A program made the translations under genes and the position numbers. This document shows positions 1 to 11,471 of a stretch of 34,720 bases of DNA, piece by piece (position 1 is the first letter of the stretch; each line of letters opens with the position of its first letter). Below the pieces are notes generated by a model. It saw only the letters and a program-made list of their open reading frames with translations. It was not told where the DNA came from and did no database searches. This DNA is from Liolophura sinensis (lineage: Eukaryota; Mollusca; Polyplacophora; Chitonida; Chitonidae), in NCBI RefSeq assembly GCF_032854445.1, contig NW_027018369.1, positions 1 to 34,720 of the forward strand. The letters run 5' to 3'.

Positions 1-480
1 TAAGTGCAAGACAATCTCAATGTCTTTATCTACGTGTAGAAAAACCACCACCATTTGTACGTGAAAAAACACAAGGTACTTGATACAGTCTGCTGTAAAA
101 AGTAACAACTGAACACTAACCCACTTCAGTAAGGTGCCAAAAGATTGCGGAATTGAGCCAGGCATCGGCAGCTGTTGAAAATTGCAAATTTTCCCTGGTT
201 TCTCATGAGTAAGAGCCGTTTGCTGGGCACGTGATTATGACATAAATGATCATTCAATTGTCACTACAGCCAAAAGTATTGGTCGGAGAGCAACGCGGTT
301 TGCACCATTCGATTTCTCGTCACAAAATACGTCCGGATTAGCCTCTTACCAGCAGCACTGAACAGTTTTTCCACTTTTGCACTTTTACCCTGGTCTTTTT
401 GTTAATTGAAATCGGCTACACTGTATTCTGTACAATCGCGACTGGTCATTACTATATCAACTTTTGACTATAAGTTATGT
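1..480 (+). repeat. Partial satellite monomer at left edge (type B)
   Basis: The window opens about 74 bases into a monomer, at TAAGTGCAAGACAATC. Type B marks follow: GTACGTGAAAA, CTAACCCACTTCAG, ATTCAATTGTCAC and TTACCAGCAG. Its tail has the rare TTGCACTTTTACC variant, otherwise seen in the monomers at 20256 and 20805. It is about 5 bases longer than expected because of small insertions such as ACCACCACC, AGTAACAACTG and CCGTTTGCTGG. Confidence 0.93.
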
Positions 481-752
481 GCCCTTCGGTAGCCCAGAAG
501 ACGTCAAATCTTTGGGGCTAAGCGCATTAACTCACCCAGCAATTGCCTTACTTCTAAGTGCAAGACAATCTCAATGTCTTTTTCTACGTGTAGAAAAACC
601 ACACCATTTGTACATAAAAAAACAACAAGGTACTTGATACAGTCTGCTGTAAAAAGTACAACTAAACACTGACCCACATTTATAAGGTGCAAAAAGATGT
701 GGAATTGGGCCAGGCATCGGCAGCTGTTCAAAAATTGCAAATATCCCTGGTT

Positions 753-760
753 TCCATGGA
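753..760. other. Palindrome TCCATGGA, once per monomer (representative)
   Basis: TCCATGGA, inside GGTTTCCATGGAGTAAGAG, is self-complementary and almost invariant. Exceptions include CATGCAGTAAG near 4609 and CATGGATTAAG near 21078. It provides a restriction landmark (CCATGG) with monomer spacing. Confidence 0.75.
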
Positions 761-778
761 GTAAGAGCCGTTGCTGGG

Positions 779-784
779 CACGTG
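779..784. promoter_or_regulatory. CACGTG (E-box/G-box-type hexamer), once per monomer (representative)
   Basis: CACGTG occurs in nearly every monomer within GGGCACGTGATTATGAC, eight bases before the palindrome. CACGTG is the core site of bHLH (and, in plants, bZIP) factors; binding here is only a possibility. Broken copies include GACGTG at 10121, CACATG at 19454 and CACGAG at 29339. Confidence 0.4.
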
Positions 785-792
785 ATTATGAC

Positions 793-808
793 ATCAATGA
801 TCATTGAT
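793..808. other. Perfect 16-bp palindrome of type A monomers (representative)
   Basis: ATCAATGATCATTGAT equals its own reverse complement. GAC before it and GTC two bases after it extend the symmetry. Type B monomers have ATAAATGATCATTCAA, leaving only the central 10-bp AATGATCATT. Monomers 2690, 19158 and 23000 carry CAATAATCATTG, which breaks the centre. Confidence 0.8.
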
Positions 809-2139
809 CTGTCGCTACAGCCAAAAGTATTGGTCGGAGAGCAACGCGGTTTGCACCATTCGATTTCTCGTCACAAAATACGTCGGATTAGCCTCTTACT
901 AGTAGCACTGGAACGGTTTTTCCACTTTTGCAATTTTTGCTTCGTCTTTTTGTTAATTGAAATCGGCTAAACTGTACTCTGTACAATCGCGACTGGTCAT
1001 TACTATATTCAACTTTTGACTATAAGTTATGTGCCCTTCGGTAGCCCAGAAGACGTCAAATCTTTGGGCTCAGCCCATTTAACTCACCCAGCAATTGCCT
1101 TACTTCTAAGTGCAAGGACAATCTCAATGTCTTTATCTACGTGTAGAAAAACCACACCATTTGTACATAAAAAACACAAGGTACTTGATACAGTCTGCTG
1201 TAAAAAGTACAACTGAACACTGACCCACATTTATAAGGTGCCCAAAAGTTTTGAAATTGGGCGAGGGCATCGGCAGCTGTTAAAAAATTGCAAATATCCC
1301 TGGTTTCCATGGAGTAAGAGCCGTTGCTGGGCACGTGATTATGACATCAATGATCATTGATCTGTCGCTACAGCCAAAAAGTATTGGTCGGAAAGCATCG
1401 CGGTTTGCACCATTCGATTTCTCGTCACAAAATACGTCGGATTAGCCTCTTTCTAGTAGCACTGGAACAGTTTTTCCACTTTTTGCATTTTTGCTTCGTC
1501 CTTTTTGTTAATTGAAATCGGCTAAACTGTACTCTGTACAATCGCGACTGGTCATTACTATATTCAACTTTTGACTATAAGTTATGTGCCCTTCGGTAGC
1601 CCAGAAGACCTGAAATCTTTGGGCTAAGCCCATTTAACTCACCCAGCAATTGTCTTACTTCTAAGTGCAAGACAATCTCAATGTCTTTATCTACGTGTAG
1701 AAAAACCACACCATTTGTACGTGAAAAAACACAAGGGTACTTGATACAGTCTGCTGTAAAAAGTACAACTGAACACTAACCCACTTCAGTAAGGTGCCAA
1801 AAAGATGCGGAATTGAGCCAGGCATCGGCAGCTGTTGAAAAATTGCAAATTTCCCTGGTTTCCATGGAGTAAGAGCCGTTGCTGGGCACGCGATTATGAC
1901 ATAAATGATCATTAAATTGTCGCTACAGCCAAAAGTATTGGTCGGAGAGCAACGCGGATTGCACCATTCGATTTTTCGTCACAAAATACGTCGGATTAGG
2001 CTGTTACTAGTAGCACTGGAACAGTTTTTCCACTTTTGCATTTTTGCCTGGTCTTTTTGTTAATTGAAATCGGCTACACGGTACTCTGTACAATCGCGAC
2101 TGGTCATTACTATATTCAACTTTTGACTATAAGTTATGT

Positions 2140-2689
2140 GCCCTTCGGTAGCCCAGAAGACCTGAAATCTTTGGGCCAAGCCCATTTAACTCACCCAGCA
2201 GTTGTCCTTACTTCTAAGTCCAAGACAATCTCAATGTCTTTATCTACGTGTAGAAAAACCACACCATTTGTACGTGAAAAACACAAGGTACTTGATACAG
2301 TCTGCTGTAAAAAGTACAACTGACCACAGACCCACATGAATAAGGTGCCAAAAGATGCGGAATTGAGCCAGGCATCGGCAGCTGTTGAAAAATTGCAAAT
2401 TTCCCTGGTTTCCATGGAGTAAGAGCCGTTGCTGGGCACGTGATTATGGCATAAATGATCATTCAATTGTCGCTACAGCCAAAAGTATTGGTCGGACAGC
2501 AACGCGGTTTGCACCATTCGATTTCTCGTCACAAAATACGTCGGATTAGCCTCTTACCAGCAGCACTGGAACAGTTTTTCCACTTTTGCATTTTTACCTG
2601 GTCTTTTTGTTAATTGAAATCGGCTACACTGTACTCTGTACAATCGCGACTGGTCATTACTATATTCAACTTTTGACTATAAGTTATGT
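2140..2689 (+). repeat. Type B' monomer (GACCACAGACCCACAT variant)
   Basis: This monomer carries CTGACCACAGACCCACATGAATAAGG where type B has CTGAACACTAACCCACTTCAGTAAGG. The same variant recurs only at 6532 and 8179, eight and eleven monomers further on. Those spacings match the multiples (3, 8, 11) that define higher-order units elsewhere in the array. Confidence 0.85.
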
Positions 2690-3238
2690 GCCCTTCGGTA
2701 GCCCAGAAGACGTCAAATCTATCGGCTAAGCCCATTCAACTCATCCAGCAATTGTCTTTCTTTGAAGTCCAAGACAATCTCATTGTCTTTATCTACGTGT
2801 AGAAAAACCACACCATTTGTACATAAAAAACACAAGGTACTTGATACAGTCTGCTGTGAAAAGTACAACTAAACACTGACCCACTTCAGTAAGGTGCCAA
2901 AAGATGTGGAATTGGGCCAGGCATCGGCAGCTGTTAAAAAATTGCAAATATCCCTGGTTTCCATGGAGTAAGAGCCGTTGCTGGGCACGTGATTATGACA
3001 TCAATAATCATTGATCTGTCGCTACAGCCAAAAGTATTGGTCGGAGAGCAACGCGGTTTGCACCATTCGATTTCTCGTCACAAAATACGTCGGATTAGGC
3101 TCTTACTAGTAGCACTGGAACAGTTTTTCCACTTTTGCATTTTTGCCTGGTCTTTTTGTTAATTGAAATCGGCTAAACTGTACTCTGTACAATCGCGACT
3201 GGTCATTACTATATTCAACTTTTGACTATAAGTTATGT

Positions 3239-4335
3239 GCCCTTCGGTAGCCCAGAAGACCTTAAATCTTTGGGCTAAGGCCATTTAACTCACCCAGCAA
3301 TTGCCTTACTTCTAAGTGCAAGACAATCTCAATGTCTTTATCTACGTGTAGAAAAACCACACCATTTGTACATAAAAAACACAAGGTACTTGATATAGTC
3401 TGCTGTAAAAAGTACAACTAAACACTGACCCACATTTTTAAGGTGCCAAAAGATGCAGAATTGGGCAGGCATCGGCAGCTGTTGAAAAATTGCAAATATC
3501 CCTGGTTTCCATGGAGTAAGAGCCGTTGCTGGGCACGTGATTATGACATCAATGATCAATCAGTTGTCGCTACAGCCAAAAGTATTGGTCGGAGAGCAAC
3601 GCGGTTTGCACCATTCGATTTCTCGTCACAAAATACGTCGGATTAGCCTCTTACCAGCAGCACTGGAACAGTTTGTCCACTTTTGCATTTTTGCCTGGTC
3701 TTTTTGTTGATTGAAATCGGCTACACTGTACTCTGTACAATCGCGACTGGTCATTACTATATTCAACTTTTGACTATAAGTTATGTGCCCTTCGGTAGCC
3801 CAGAAGACCTGAAATCTTTGGGCTAAGCCCATTTAACTCACCCAGCAATTGCCTTACTTCTAAGTGGAAGACAATCTCAATGTCTTTATCTACGTGTAGA
3901 AAAACCACACCATTTGTACGTGAAAAACACAAGGTACTTGATACAGTCTGCTGTAAAAAGTACAACTAAACACTGACCCACATTTTTAGGGTGCCAAAAG
4001 ATGCAGAATTGGGCCAGGCATCGGCAGCTGTTGAAAAATTGCAAATATCCCAGGTTTCCATGGAGTAAGAGCCGTTGCTGGGCACGTGATTATGACATCA
4101 ATGATCAATCAATTGTCGCTACAGCCAAAAGTATTGGTCAGAGAGCAACGCGGTTTGCACCATTCGATTTCTCGTCACAAAATACGTCGGATTAGCCTCT
4201 TACCAGCAGCACTGGAACAGTTTTTCCACTTTTGCATTTTTGCCTGGTCTTTTTGTTTATTGAAATCGGCTACACTGTACTCTGTACAATCGCGACTGGT
4301 CATTACTATTTTTAACTTTTGACTATAAGTTATGT
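3239..4335 (+). repeat. Two adjacent type C monomers (A/B mosaics)
   Basis: Both copies have CACATTTTTA(A/G)GG and GCAGAATTGGG, the unusual GATCAATCA(A/G)TTGTCGC in place of GATCATT, and a type B tail (TTACCAGCAG). They combine type A traits in the middle with type B traits at the end. Similar C copies occur at 4885, 16962, 18609 and 21354. Confidence 0.85.
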
Positions 4336-7300
4336 GCCCTTCGGTAGCCCAGAAGACCTGAAATCTTTGGGCTAAGCCCATTTAACTCACCCAGCAATTG
4401 CCTTACTTCTAAGTGCAAGACAATCTCAATGTCTTTATCTACGTGTAGAAAAACCACACCATTTGTACGTGAAAACCACAAGGTACTTGATACAGTCTGC
4501 TGTAAAAAGTACAACTGAACACTGACCCACTTCAGTAAGGTGCCAAAAGATGCGGAATTGAGCCAGGCATCGGCAGCTGTTGAAAAATTGCAAATTTCCC
4601 TGGTTTCCATGCAGTAAGACTAGTTGCTGGGCACGTGATTATGACATAAATGATCATTCAATTGTCACTACAGCCAAAAGTATTGGTCGGAGAGCAACGC
4701 GGTTTGCACCATTCGATTTCTCGTCACAAAATACGTCGGATTAGTTTCTTACCAGCAGCACTGGAACAGTTTTTCCACTTTTGCATTTTTACCTAGTCTT
4801 TTTGAGAATTGAAATCGGCTACACTGTACTCTGTACAATCGCGACTGGTCATTACTATATTCAACTTTTGACTATAAGTTATGTGCCCTTCGGTAGCCCA
4901 GAAGACCTGAAATCTTTGGGCCAAGCCCATTTAACTCACCCAGCAATTGTCTTACTTCTAAGTCCAAGACAATCTCAATGTCTTTATCTACGTGTAGAAA
5001 AACCACACCATTTGTACATAAAAAACACAAGGTACTTGATACAGTCTGCTGTAAAAAGTACAACTAAACACTGACACACATTTTTAAGGTGCCAAAAGAT
5101 GCAGAATTGGGACAGGCATCGGCAGCTGTTGAAAAATTGCAAATATCCCTGGTTTCCATGGAGTAAGAGCCGTTGCTACGCACGTGATTATGACATAAAT
5201 GATCATTCAATTGTCGCTACAGCCAAAAGTATTGGTCGGAGAGCAACGCGGATTGCACCATTCGATTTCTCGTCACAAAATACGTCGGATTAGCCTCTTA
5301 CCAGAAGCACTGGAACAGTTTTTCCACTTTTGCATTTTTGCCTGGTCTTTTTGTTAATTGAAATCGGCTACACTGTACTCTGTACAATCGCGACTGGTCA
5401 TTACTATATTCAACTTTTGACTATAAGTTATGTGCCCTTCGGTAGCCCAGAAGACCTGAAATCTTTGGGCCAAGCCCATTTAACTCACCCAGCAATTGTC
5501 TTACTTCTAAGTCCAAGACAATTTCAATGTCTTTATCTACGTGTAGACAAACCACACCATTTGTACGTGAAAAACACAAGGTACTTGATACAGTCTGCTG
5601 TAAAAAGTACAACTGAACACTAACCCACTTCAGTAAGGTGCCAAAAGATGCGGAATTGAGCCAGGCATCGGCAGCTGTTGAAAAATTGCAAATTTCCCTG
5701 GTTTCCATGGAGTAAGAGCCGATGCTACGCACGTGATTATGACATAAATGATCATTCAATTGTCACTACAGCCAAAAGTATTGGTCGGAGAGCAACGCGG
5801 ATTGCACCATTCGATTTCTCGTCACAAAATACGTCGGATTAGACTCTTACTAGTAGCACTGGAACAGTTTTTCCACTTTTGCATTTTTGCCTGGTCTTTT
5901 TGTTAATATAAATCGGCTACACTGTACTCTGTACAATCGCGACTGGTCATTACTATATTCAACTTTTGACTATAAGTTATGTGCCCTTCGGTAGCCCAGA
6001 AGACGTCAAATCTTTGGGCCAAGCCCATTTAACTCACCCAGCAATTGCCTTACTTCTAAAAGCAAGACAATCTCAATGTCTTTATCTACGTGTAGAAAAA
6101 CCACACCATTTGTACGTGAAAACCACAAGGTACTTGATACAGTCTGCTGTAAAAAGTACAACTGAACACTAACCCACTTCAGTAAGGTGCCAAAAGATGC
6201 GGAATTGAGCCAGGCATCGGCAGCTGTTGAAAAATTGCAAATTTCCCTGGTTTCCATGGAGTAAGAGCCGTTGCTGGGCACGTGATTATGACATAAATGA
6301 TCATTCAATTGTCACTACAGCCAAAAGTATTGGTCGGAGAGCAACGCGGATTGCACCATTCGATTTCTCGTCACAAAATACGTCGGATTAGCCTCTTACC
6401 AGCAGCACTGGAACAGTTTTTCCACTTTTGCATTTTTACCTGGTCTTTTTGTTAATTGAAATCGGCTACACTGTACTCTGTACAATCGCGACTGGTCATT
6501 ACTATATTCAACTTTTGACTATAAGTTATGTGCCCTTCGGTAGCCTAGAAGACCTGAAATCTTTGGGCTCAGCCCATTTAACTCACCCAGCAATTGCCTT
6601 ACTTCTAAGTGCAAGACAATCTCAATGTCTTTATCTACGTGTAGAAAAACCACACCATTTGTACGTGAAAAACACAAGGTACTTGATACAGTCTGCTGTA
6701 AAAAGTACAACTGACCACAGACCCACATGAATAAGGTGCCAAAAGATGCGGAATTGAGCCAGGCATCGGCAGCTGTTGAAAAATTGCAAATTTCCCTGGT
6801 TTCCATGGAGTAAGAGCCGTTGCTGGGCACGTGATTATGACATAAATGATCATTCAATTGTCACTACAGCCAAAAGTATTGGTCGGAGAGCAACGCGGTT
6901 TGCACCATTCGATTTGTCGTCACAAAATACGTCGGATTAGCCTCTTACCAGCAGCACTGGAACAGTTTGTCCACTTTTGCATTTTTGCCTGGTCTTTTTG
7001 TTAATTGAAACCGTCTACACTGCACTCTGTACAATCGCGACTGGTCATTACTATATTCAACTTTTGACTATAAGTTATGTGCCCTTCGGTAGCCCAGAAG
7101 ACGTCAAATCTTTGGGCCAAGCCCATTTAACTCACCCAGCAATTGCCTTACTTCTAAGTGCAACACAATCTTAATGTATTTATCTACGTGTAGAAAAACC
7201 ACACCATTTGTACATAAAAAACACAAGGTACTTGATACAGTCTGCTGTAAAAAGTACAACTGAACACTGACCCACTTCAGTAAGGTGCCAAAAGATGCGG

Positions 7301-8727
7301 AATTGAGCCAGGCATCGGCAGCTGTTGAAAAATTGCAAATTTCCCTGGTTTCCATGGAGTAAGAGCCGTTGCTGGGCACGTGATTATGACATAAATGATC
7401 ATTCAATTGTCGCTACAGCCAAAAGTATTGGTCGGAGAGCAACGCGGTTTGCACCATTCGATTTCTCGTCACAAAATACGTCGGATTAGCCTCTTACCAG
7501 CAGCACTGGAACAGTTTTTGCACTTTTGCATTTTTGCCTGGTCTTTTTGTTAATTGAAATCGGCTACACTGTACTCTGTACAATCGCGACTGGTCATTAC
7601 TATATTCAACTTTTGACTATAAGTTATGTGCCCTTCGGTAGCCCAGAAGACCTGAAATCTTTGGGCTAAGCCCATTTAACTCACCCAGCAATTGTCTTAC
7701 TTCTAAGTCCAAGACAATTTCAATGTCTTTATCTACGTGTAGAAAAACCACACCATTTGTACGTGAAAAACACAAGGTACTTGATACAGTCTGCTGTAAA
7801 AAGTACAACTGAACACTAACCCACTTCAGTAAGGTGCCAAAAGATGCGGAATTGAGCCAGGCATCGGCAGCTGTTGAAAAATTGCAAATTTCCCTGGTTT
7901 CCATGGAGTAAGAGCCGTTGCTGGGCACGTGATTATGACATCAATGATCATTCAATTGTCACTACAGCCAAAAGTATTGGTCGGAGAGCAACGCGGTTTG
8001 CACCATTCGATTTCTCGTCACAAAATACGTCGGATTAGCCTCTTACCAGCAGTACTGGAACAGTTTTTCCACTTTTGCATTTTTGCCTAGTGTTTTTGTT
8101 AATTGAAATCGGCTACACTGTACTCTGTACAATCGCGACTGGTCATTACTATATTCAACTTTTGACTATAAGTTATGTGCCCTTCGGTAGCCCAGAAGAC
8201 TTGAAATCTTTGGGCTAAGCCCATTTAACTCACCCAGCATTTGCCTTACTTCTAAGTGCAAGACAATCTCAATGTCTTTATCGACGTGTAGAAAAACCAC
8301 ACCATTTGTACGTGAAAAACACAAGGTACTTGATACAGTCTGCTGTAAAAAGTACAACTGACCACAGACCCACATAAATAAGGTGCCAAAAGAAGCGGAA
8401 TTGAGCCAGGCATCGGCAGCTGTTGAAAAATTGCAAATTTCCCTGGTTTCCATGGAGTAAGAGCCGTTGCTGGGCACGTGATTATGACATAAATGATCAT
8501 TCAATTGTCACTACAGCCAAAAGTATTGGTCGGAGAGCAACGCGGTTTGCACCATTCGATTTGTCGTCACAAAATACGTCGGATTAGCCTCTTACTAGCA
8601 GCACTGGAACAGTTTTTCCACTTTTGCATTTTTGCCTGGTCTTTTTGTTAATTGAAACCGGCTACACTGCACTCTGTACAATCGCGACTGGTCATTACTA
8701 TATTCAACTTTTGACTATAAGTTATGT

Positions 8728-9275
8728 GCCCTTCGGTAGCCCAGAAGACGTCAAATCTTTGGGCCAAGCCCATTTAACTCACCCAGCAATTGCCTTACTT
8801 CTAAGTGCAAGACAATCTCAATGTCTTTATCTACGTGTAGAAAAACCACACCATTTGTACGTGAAAACCACAAGGTACTTGATACAGTCTGCTGTAAAAG
8901 TACAACTGAACACTGACCCACTTCAGTAAGGTGCCAAAAGAAGCGGAATTGAGCCAGGTATCGGCAGCTGTTAAAAAATTGCAAATATCCCTGGTTTCCA
9001 TGGAGTAAGAGCCGTTGCTGGGCACGTGATTATGACATCAATGATCATTGATCTGTCGCTACAGCCAAAAGTATTGGTCGGAGAGCAACGCGGTTTGCAC
9101 CATTCGATTTCTCGTCACAAAATACGTCGGATTAGCCTCTTACTAGTAGCACTGGAACAGTTTGTCCACTTTTGCATTTTTGCCTCGTCTTTTTGTTAAT
9201 TGAAATCGGCTACACTGTACTCTGTACAATCGCGACTGGTCATTACTATATTCAACTTTTGACTATAAGTTATGT
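8728..9275 (+). repeat. Hybrid monomer, type B front and type A rear
   Basis: The front half is type B: GTACGTGAAAACC, CACTTCAGTAAGG and GCGGAATTGAG. After the GCCAGGTATCGG segment it becomes type A: CTGTTAAAAAATTGCAAATA, then ATCAATGATCATTGATCTG and TTACTAGTAG. The switch lies between about 8950 and 8972. It is 548 bp because one A is missing in GCTGTAAAAGTAC near 8895. Confidence 0.88.
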
Positions 9276-10313
9276 GCCCTTCGGTAGCCCAGAAGACGTC
9301 AAATCTTTTGGCTAAGCCCAATTAACTCACCCAGCAATTGCCTTACTTCTAAGTGCAAGACAATCTTAATGTCTTTATCTACGTGTAGAAAAACCACACC
9401 ATTTGTGCGTGAAAAACACAAGGTACTTGATACAGTCTGCTGTAAAAAGTACAACTGAACACTGACCCACTTCAGTAAGGTGCCAAAAGATGCGGAATTG
9501 AGCCAGGCATCGGCAGCTGTTGAAAAATTGCAAATTTCCCTGGTTTCCATGGAGTAAGAGCCGTTGCTGGGCACGTGATTATGACATGAATGATCATTCA
9601 ATTGTCACTACAGCCAAAAGTATTGGTCGGAGAGCAACGCGGTTTGCACCATTCGATTTCTCGTCACAAAATACTTCGGATTAGTCTCTTACCAGCAGCA
9701 CTGGAACAGTTTTTCCATTTTTGCATTTTTGCCTGGTCTTTTTGTTAATTGAAACCGGCTACACTGCACTCTGTACAATCGCGACTGGTCATTACTATAT
9801 TCAACTTTTGACTATAAGTTATGTGCCCTTCGGTAGCCCAGAAGACCTGAAATCTTTGGGCCAAGCCCATTTAACTCACCCAGCAATTGCCTTACTTCTA
9901 AGTGCAAGACAATCTCAATGTATTTATCTACGTGTAGAAAAACCACACCATTTGTACGTGAAAACCACAAGGTACTTGATACAGTCTACTGTAAAAAGTA
10001 CAACTGAACACTGACCCACTTCAGTAAGGTGCCAAAAGATGCGGAATAGAGCCAGGCATCGGCAGCTGTTGAAAAATTGCAAATTTCCCTGGTTTCCATG
10101 GAGTAAGAGCCGTTGCTGAGGACGTGATTATGACATAAATTATCATTCAATTGTCACTACAGCCAAAAGTATTGGTCGGAGAGCAACGCGGTTTGCACCA
10201 TTCGATTTCTCGTCACAAAATACGTCGCATTAGCCTCTTACCAGCAGCACTGGAACAGTTTTTCCACTTTTGCATTTTTGCCTGGTCTTTTGGTTAATTG
10301 AAATCGGCTACAC

Positions 10314-10326
10314 TGTACTCTGTACA
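10314..10326. other. Inverted repeat TGTAC-TCT-GTACA (representative)
   Basis: Perfect 5-bp arms around TCT, near the end of almost every monomer. Monomers whose tails read GAAACCGGCTACACTGCAC have TGCAC and lose one pair. Confidence 0.8.
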
Positions 10327-10434
10327 ATCGCGACTGGTCATTACTATATTCAGCTTTTGACTATAAGTTATGTGCCCTTCGGTAGCCCAGAAGACCTGAA
10401 ATCTTTGGGCCAAGCCCATTTAACTCACCCAGCA

Positions 10435-10473
10435 ATTGTCTTACTTCTAAGTCCAAGACAATCTCAATGTCTT
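10435..10473. other. Dyad symmetry: 8-bp arms plus overlapping alternative hairpin (representative)
   Basis: ATTGTCTT (10435-10442) is the exact complement of AAGACAAT (10455-10462). Between them ACTT and AAGT form an inner 4-bp stem. AAGACA can alternatively pair with TGTCTT at 10468-10473. The perfect 8-bp arm occurs in monomers with ATTGTCTT; those with ATTGCCTT have one C-A mismatch. Confidence 0.75.
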
Positions 10474-10931
10474 TATCTACGTGTAGAAAAACCAGACCAT
10501 TTGTACATAAAAAACACAAGGTACTTGATACAGTCTGCTGTGAAAAGTACAACTAAACACTGACCCACATTTATAAGGTGCCAAAAGATGTGGAATTGGG
10601 CCAGGCATCGGCAGCTGTTAAAAAATTGCAAATATCCCTGGTTTCCATGGAGTAAGAGCCGTTGCTGGGCACGTGATTATGACATAAATGATCATTGATC
10701 TGTCGCTACAGCCAAAAGTATTGGTCGGAGAGCAACGCGGTTTGCACCATTCGATTTCTCGTCACAAAATACGTCGGATTGGGCTCTTACTAGTAGCACT
10801 GGAACAGTTTTTCCACTTTTGCATTTTTGCTTCGTCTATTTGTTAATTGAAATCGGCTACACTGTACTCTGTACAATCGCGACTGGTCATTACTATATTC
10901 AACTTTTGACTATAAGTTATGTGCCCTTCGG

Positions 10932-10961
10932 TAGCCCAGAAGACGTTAAATCTTTGGGCTA
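10932..10961. other. Dyad symmetry: bulged 11-bp stem, once per monomer (representative)
   Basis: TAGCCCA (10932-10938), one unpaired G, AAGA (10940-10943), a seven-base loop, TCTT (10951-10954) and TGGGCTA (10955-10961) form an 11-bp stem with one bulge. The TGGGCT arm can instead pair with AGCCCA immediately downstream (10955-10967), so two mutually exclusive hairpins overlap. Most monomers keep TAGCCCA and AAGA/TCTT; the third arm varies (GGGCTA, GGGCCA, GGGTTA, CGGCTA). Confidence 0.75.
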
Positions 10962-11471
10962 AGCCCATTTAACTCACCCAGCAATTGCCTTACTTCTAAG
11001 TCCAAGACAATCTTAATGTATTTATCTACGTGTAGAAAAACCACACCATTTGTACGTGAAAAACACAAGGTACTTGATACAGTCTGCTGTAAAAAGTACA
11101 ACTGAACACTGACCCACTTCAGTAAGGTGCCAAAAGATGCGGAATTGAGCCAGGCATCGGCAGCTGTTGAAAAATTGCAAATTTCCCTGGTTTCCATGGA
11201 GTAAGAGCCGTTGCTGGGCACGTGATTATGACATCAATGATCATTCAATTGTCACTACAGCCAAAAGTATTGGTCGGAGAGCAACGCGGTTTGCACCATT
11301 CGATTTGTCGTCACAAAATACTTCGGATTAGTCTCTTACCAGCAGCACTGGAACAGTTTTTCCATTTTTGCATTTTTGCCTGGTCTTTTTGTTAATTGAA
11401 ACCGGCTACACTGCACTCTGTACAATCGCGACTGGTCATTACTATATTCAACTTTTGACTATAAGTTATGT

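Larger units (their letters stand above)
481..3238 (+). repeat. Left-edge zone: five monomers with many one-base indels
   Basis: Monomers start at 481 (A), 1033 (A), 1588 (B), 2140 (B') and 2690 (A with a B patch). Spacings are 552, 555, 552, 550 and 549, so the excess length fades going inward. The extra bases are mostly single-base expansions of short runs. The monomer at 2690 has type B CACTTCAG between type A flanks (GTACATAAAA before it, GTGGAATTGGG after it), as a short conversion tract would leave. Confidence 0.9.
3239..9824 (+). repeat. Mixed zone of B, B', C and hybrid monomers
   Basis: Twelve monomers: C (3239), C (3787), B (4336), C (4885), B (5434), B (5983), B' (6532), B with an A-type GTACATAAAA (7081), B (7630), B' (8179), B/A hybrid (8728) and B (9276). 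Every spacing is 548 or 549. I could not find a clean repeating multi-monomer unit here, so this zone looks older or more reshuffled than the blocks to its right. Confidence 0.85.
9825..11471 (+). repeat. Higher-order repeat, three-monomer unit, copy 1 (1647 bp)
   Basis: Three distinguishable monomers: 9825 (type B with GTGAAAACC, GAATAGAGCC, GCTGAGGACGTG and AAATTATCATT), 10374 (type A with ACCAGACC, GCTGTGAAAAG and GGATTGGGCTC) and 10923 (type B with GACGTTAAATC and AATCTTAATGTATTT). The same three variants recur in the same order at 11472 and 15315. The homology actually starts near 9672, in the tail of the preceding monomer (ATACTTCGGATTAGTCTC). Confidence 0.93.

Noticed and set aside
488-500. 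tRNA-like A box (TAGCCCAGAAG), suggesting a tRNA-derived SINE
   Set aside because: It matches the TRGCNNAG half only. No B box lies at a suitable distance; the nearest TTCGA is more than 350 bp away and lacks the GG and CC flanks. There is no poly-A tail or target-site duplication.
1011-1031. TATA box (GACTATAAGTTATG) in each monomer
   Set aside because: A TATAAG string in moderately AT-rich DNA is expected by chance, and no other promoter element or downstream gene supports it.
481-1032. CENP-B box
   Set aside because: I looked for TTCG with A and CGGG at the required spacing on both strands. The TTCGG and TTCGATTT occurrences lack the CGGG half.
481-1032. Ancestral 183-bp sub-repeat (549 = 3 x 183), or three-nucleosome design
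   Set aside because: The three 183-bp thirds of a monomer show no visible similarity to each other, so the number alone is not evidence.
5421-5759. Recurrent 100-112-codon minus-strand frame, intact in many type B monomers
   Set aside because: It is intact because type B monomers are nearly identical. It is disrupted in type A, has no recognisable motif, and overlaps the plus-strand frames of the same repeat.
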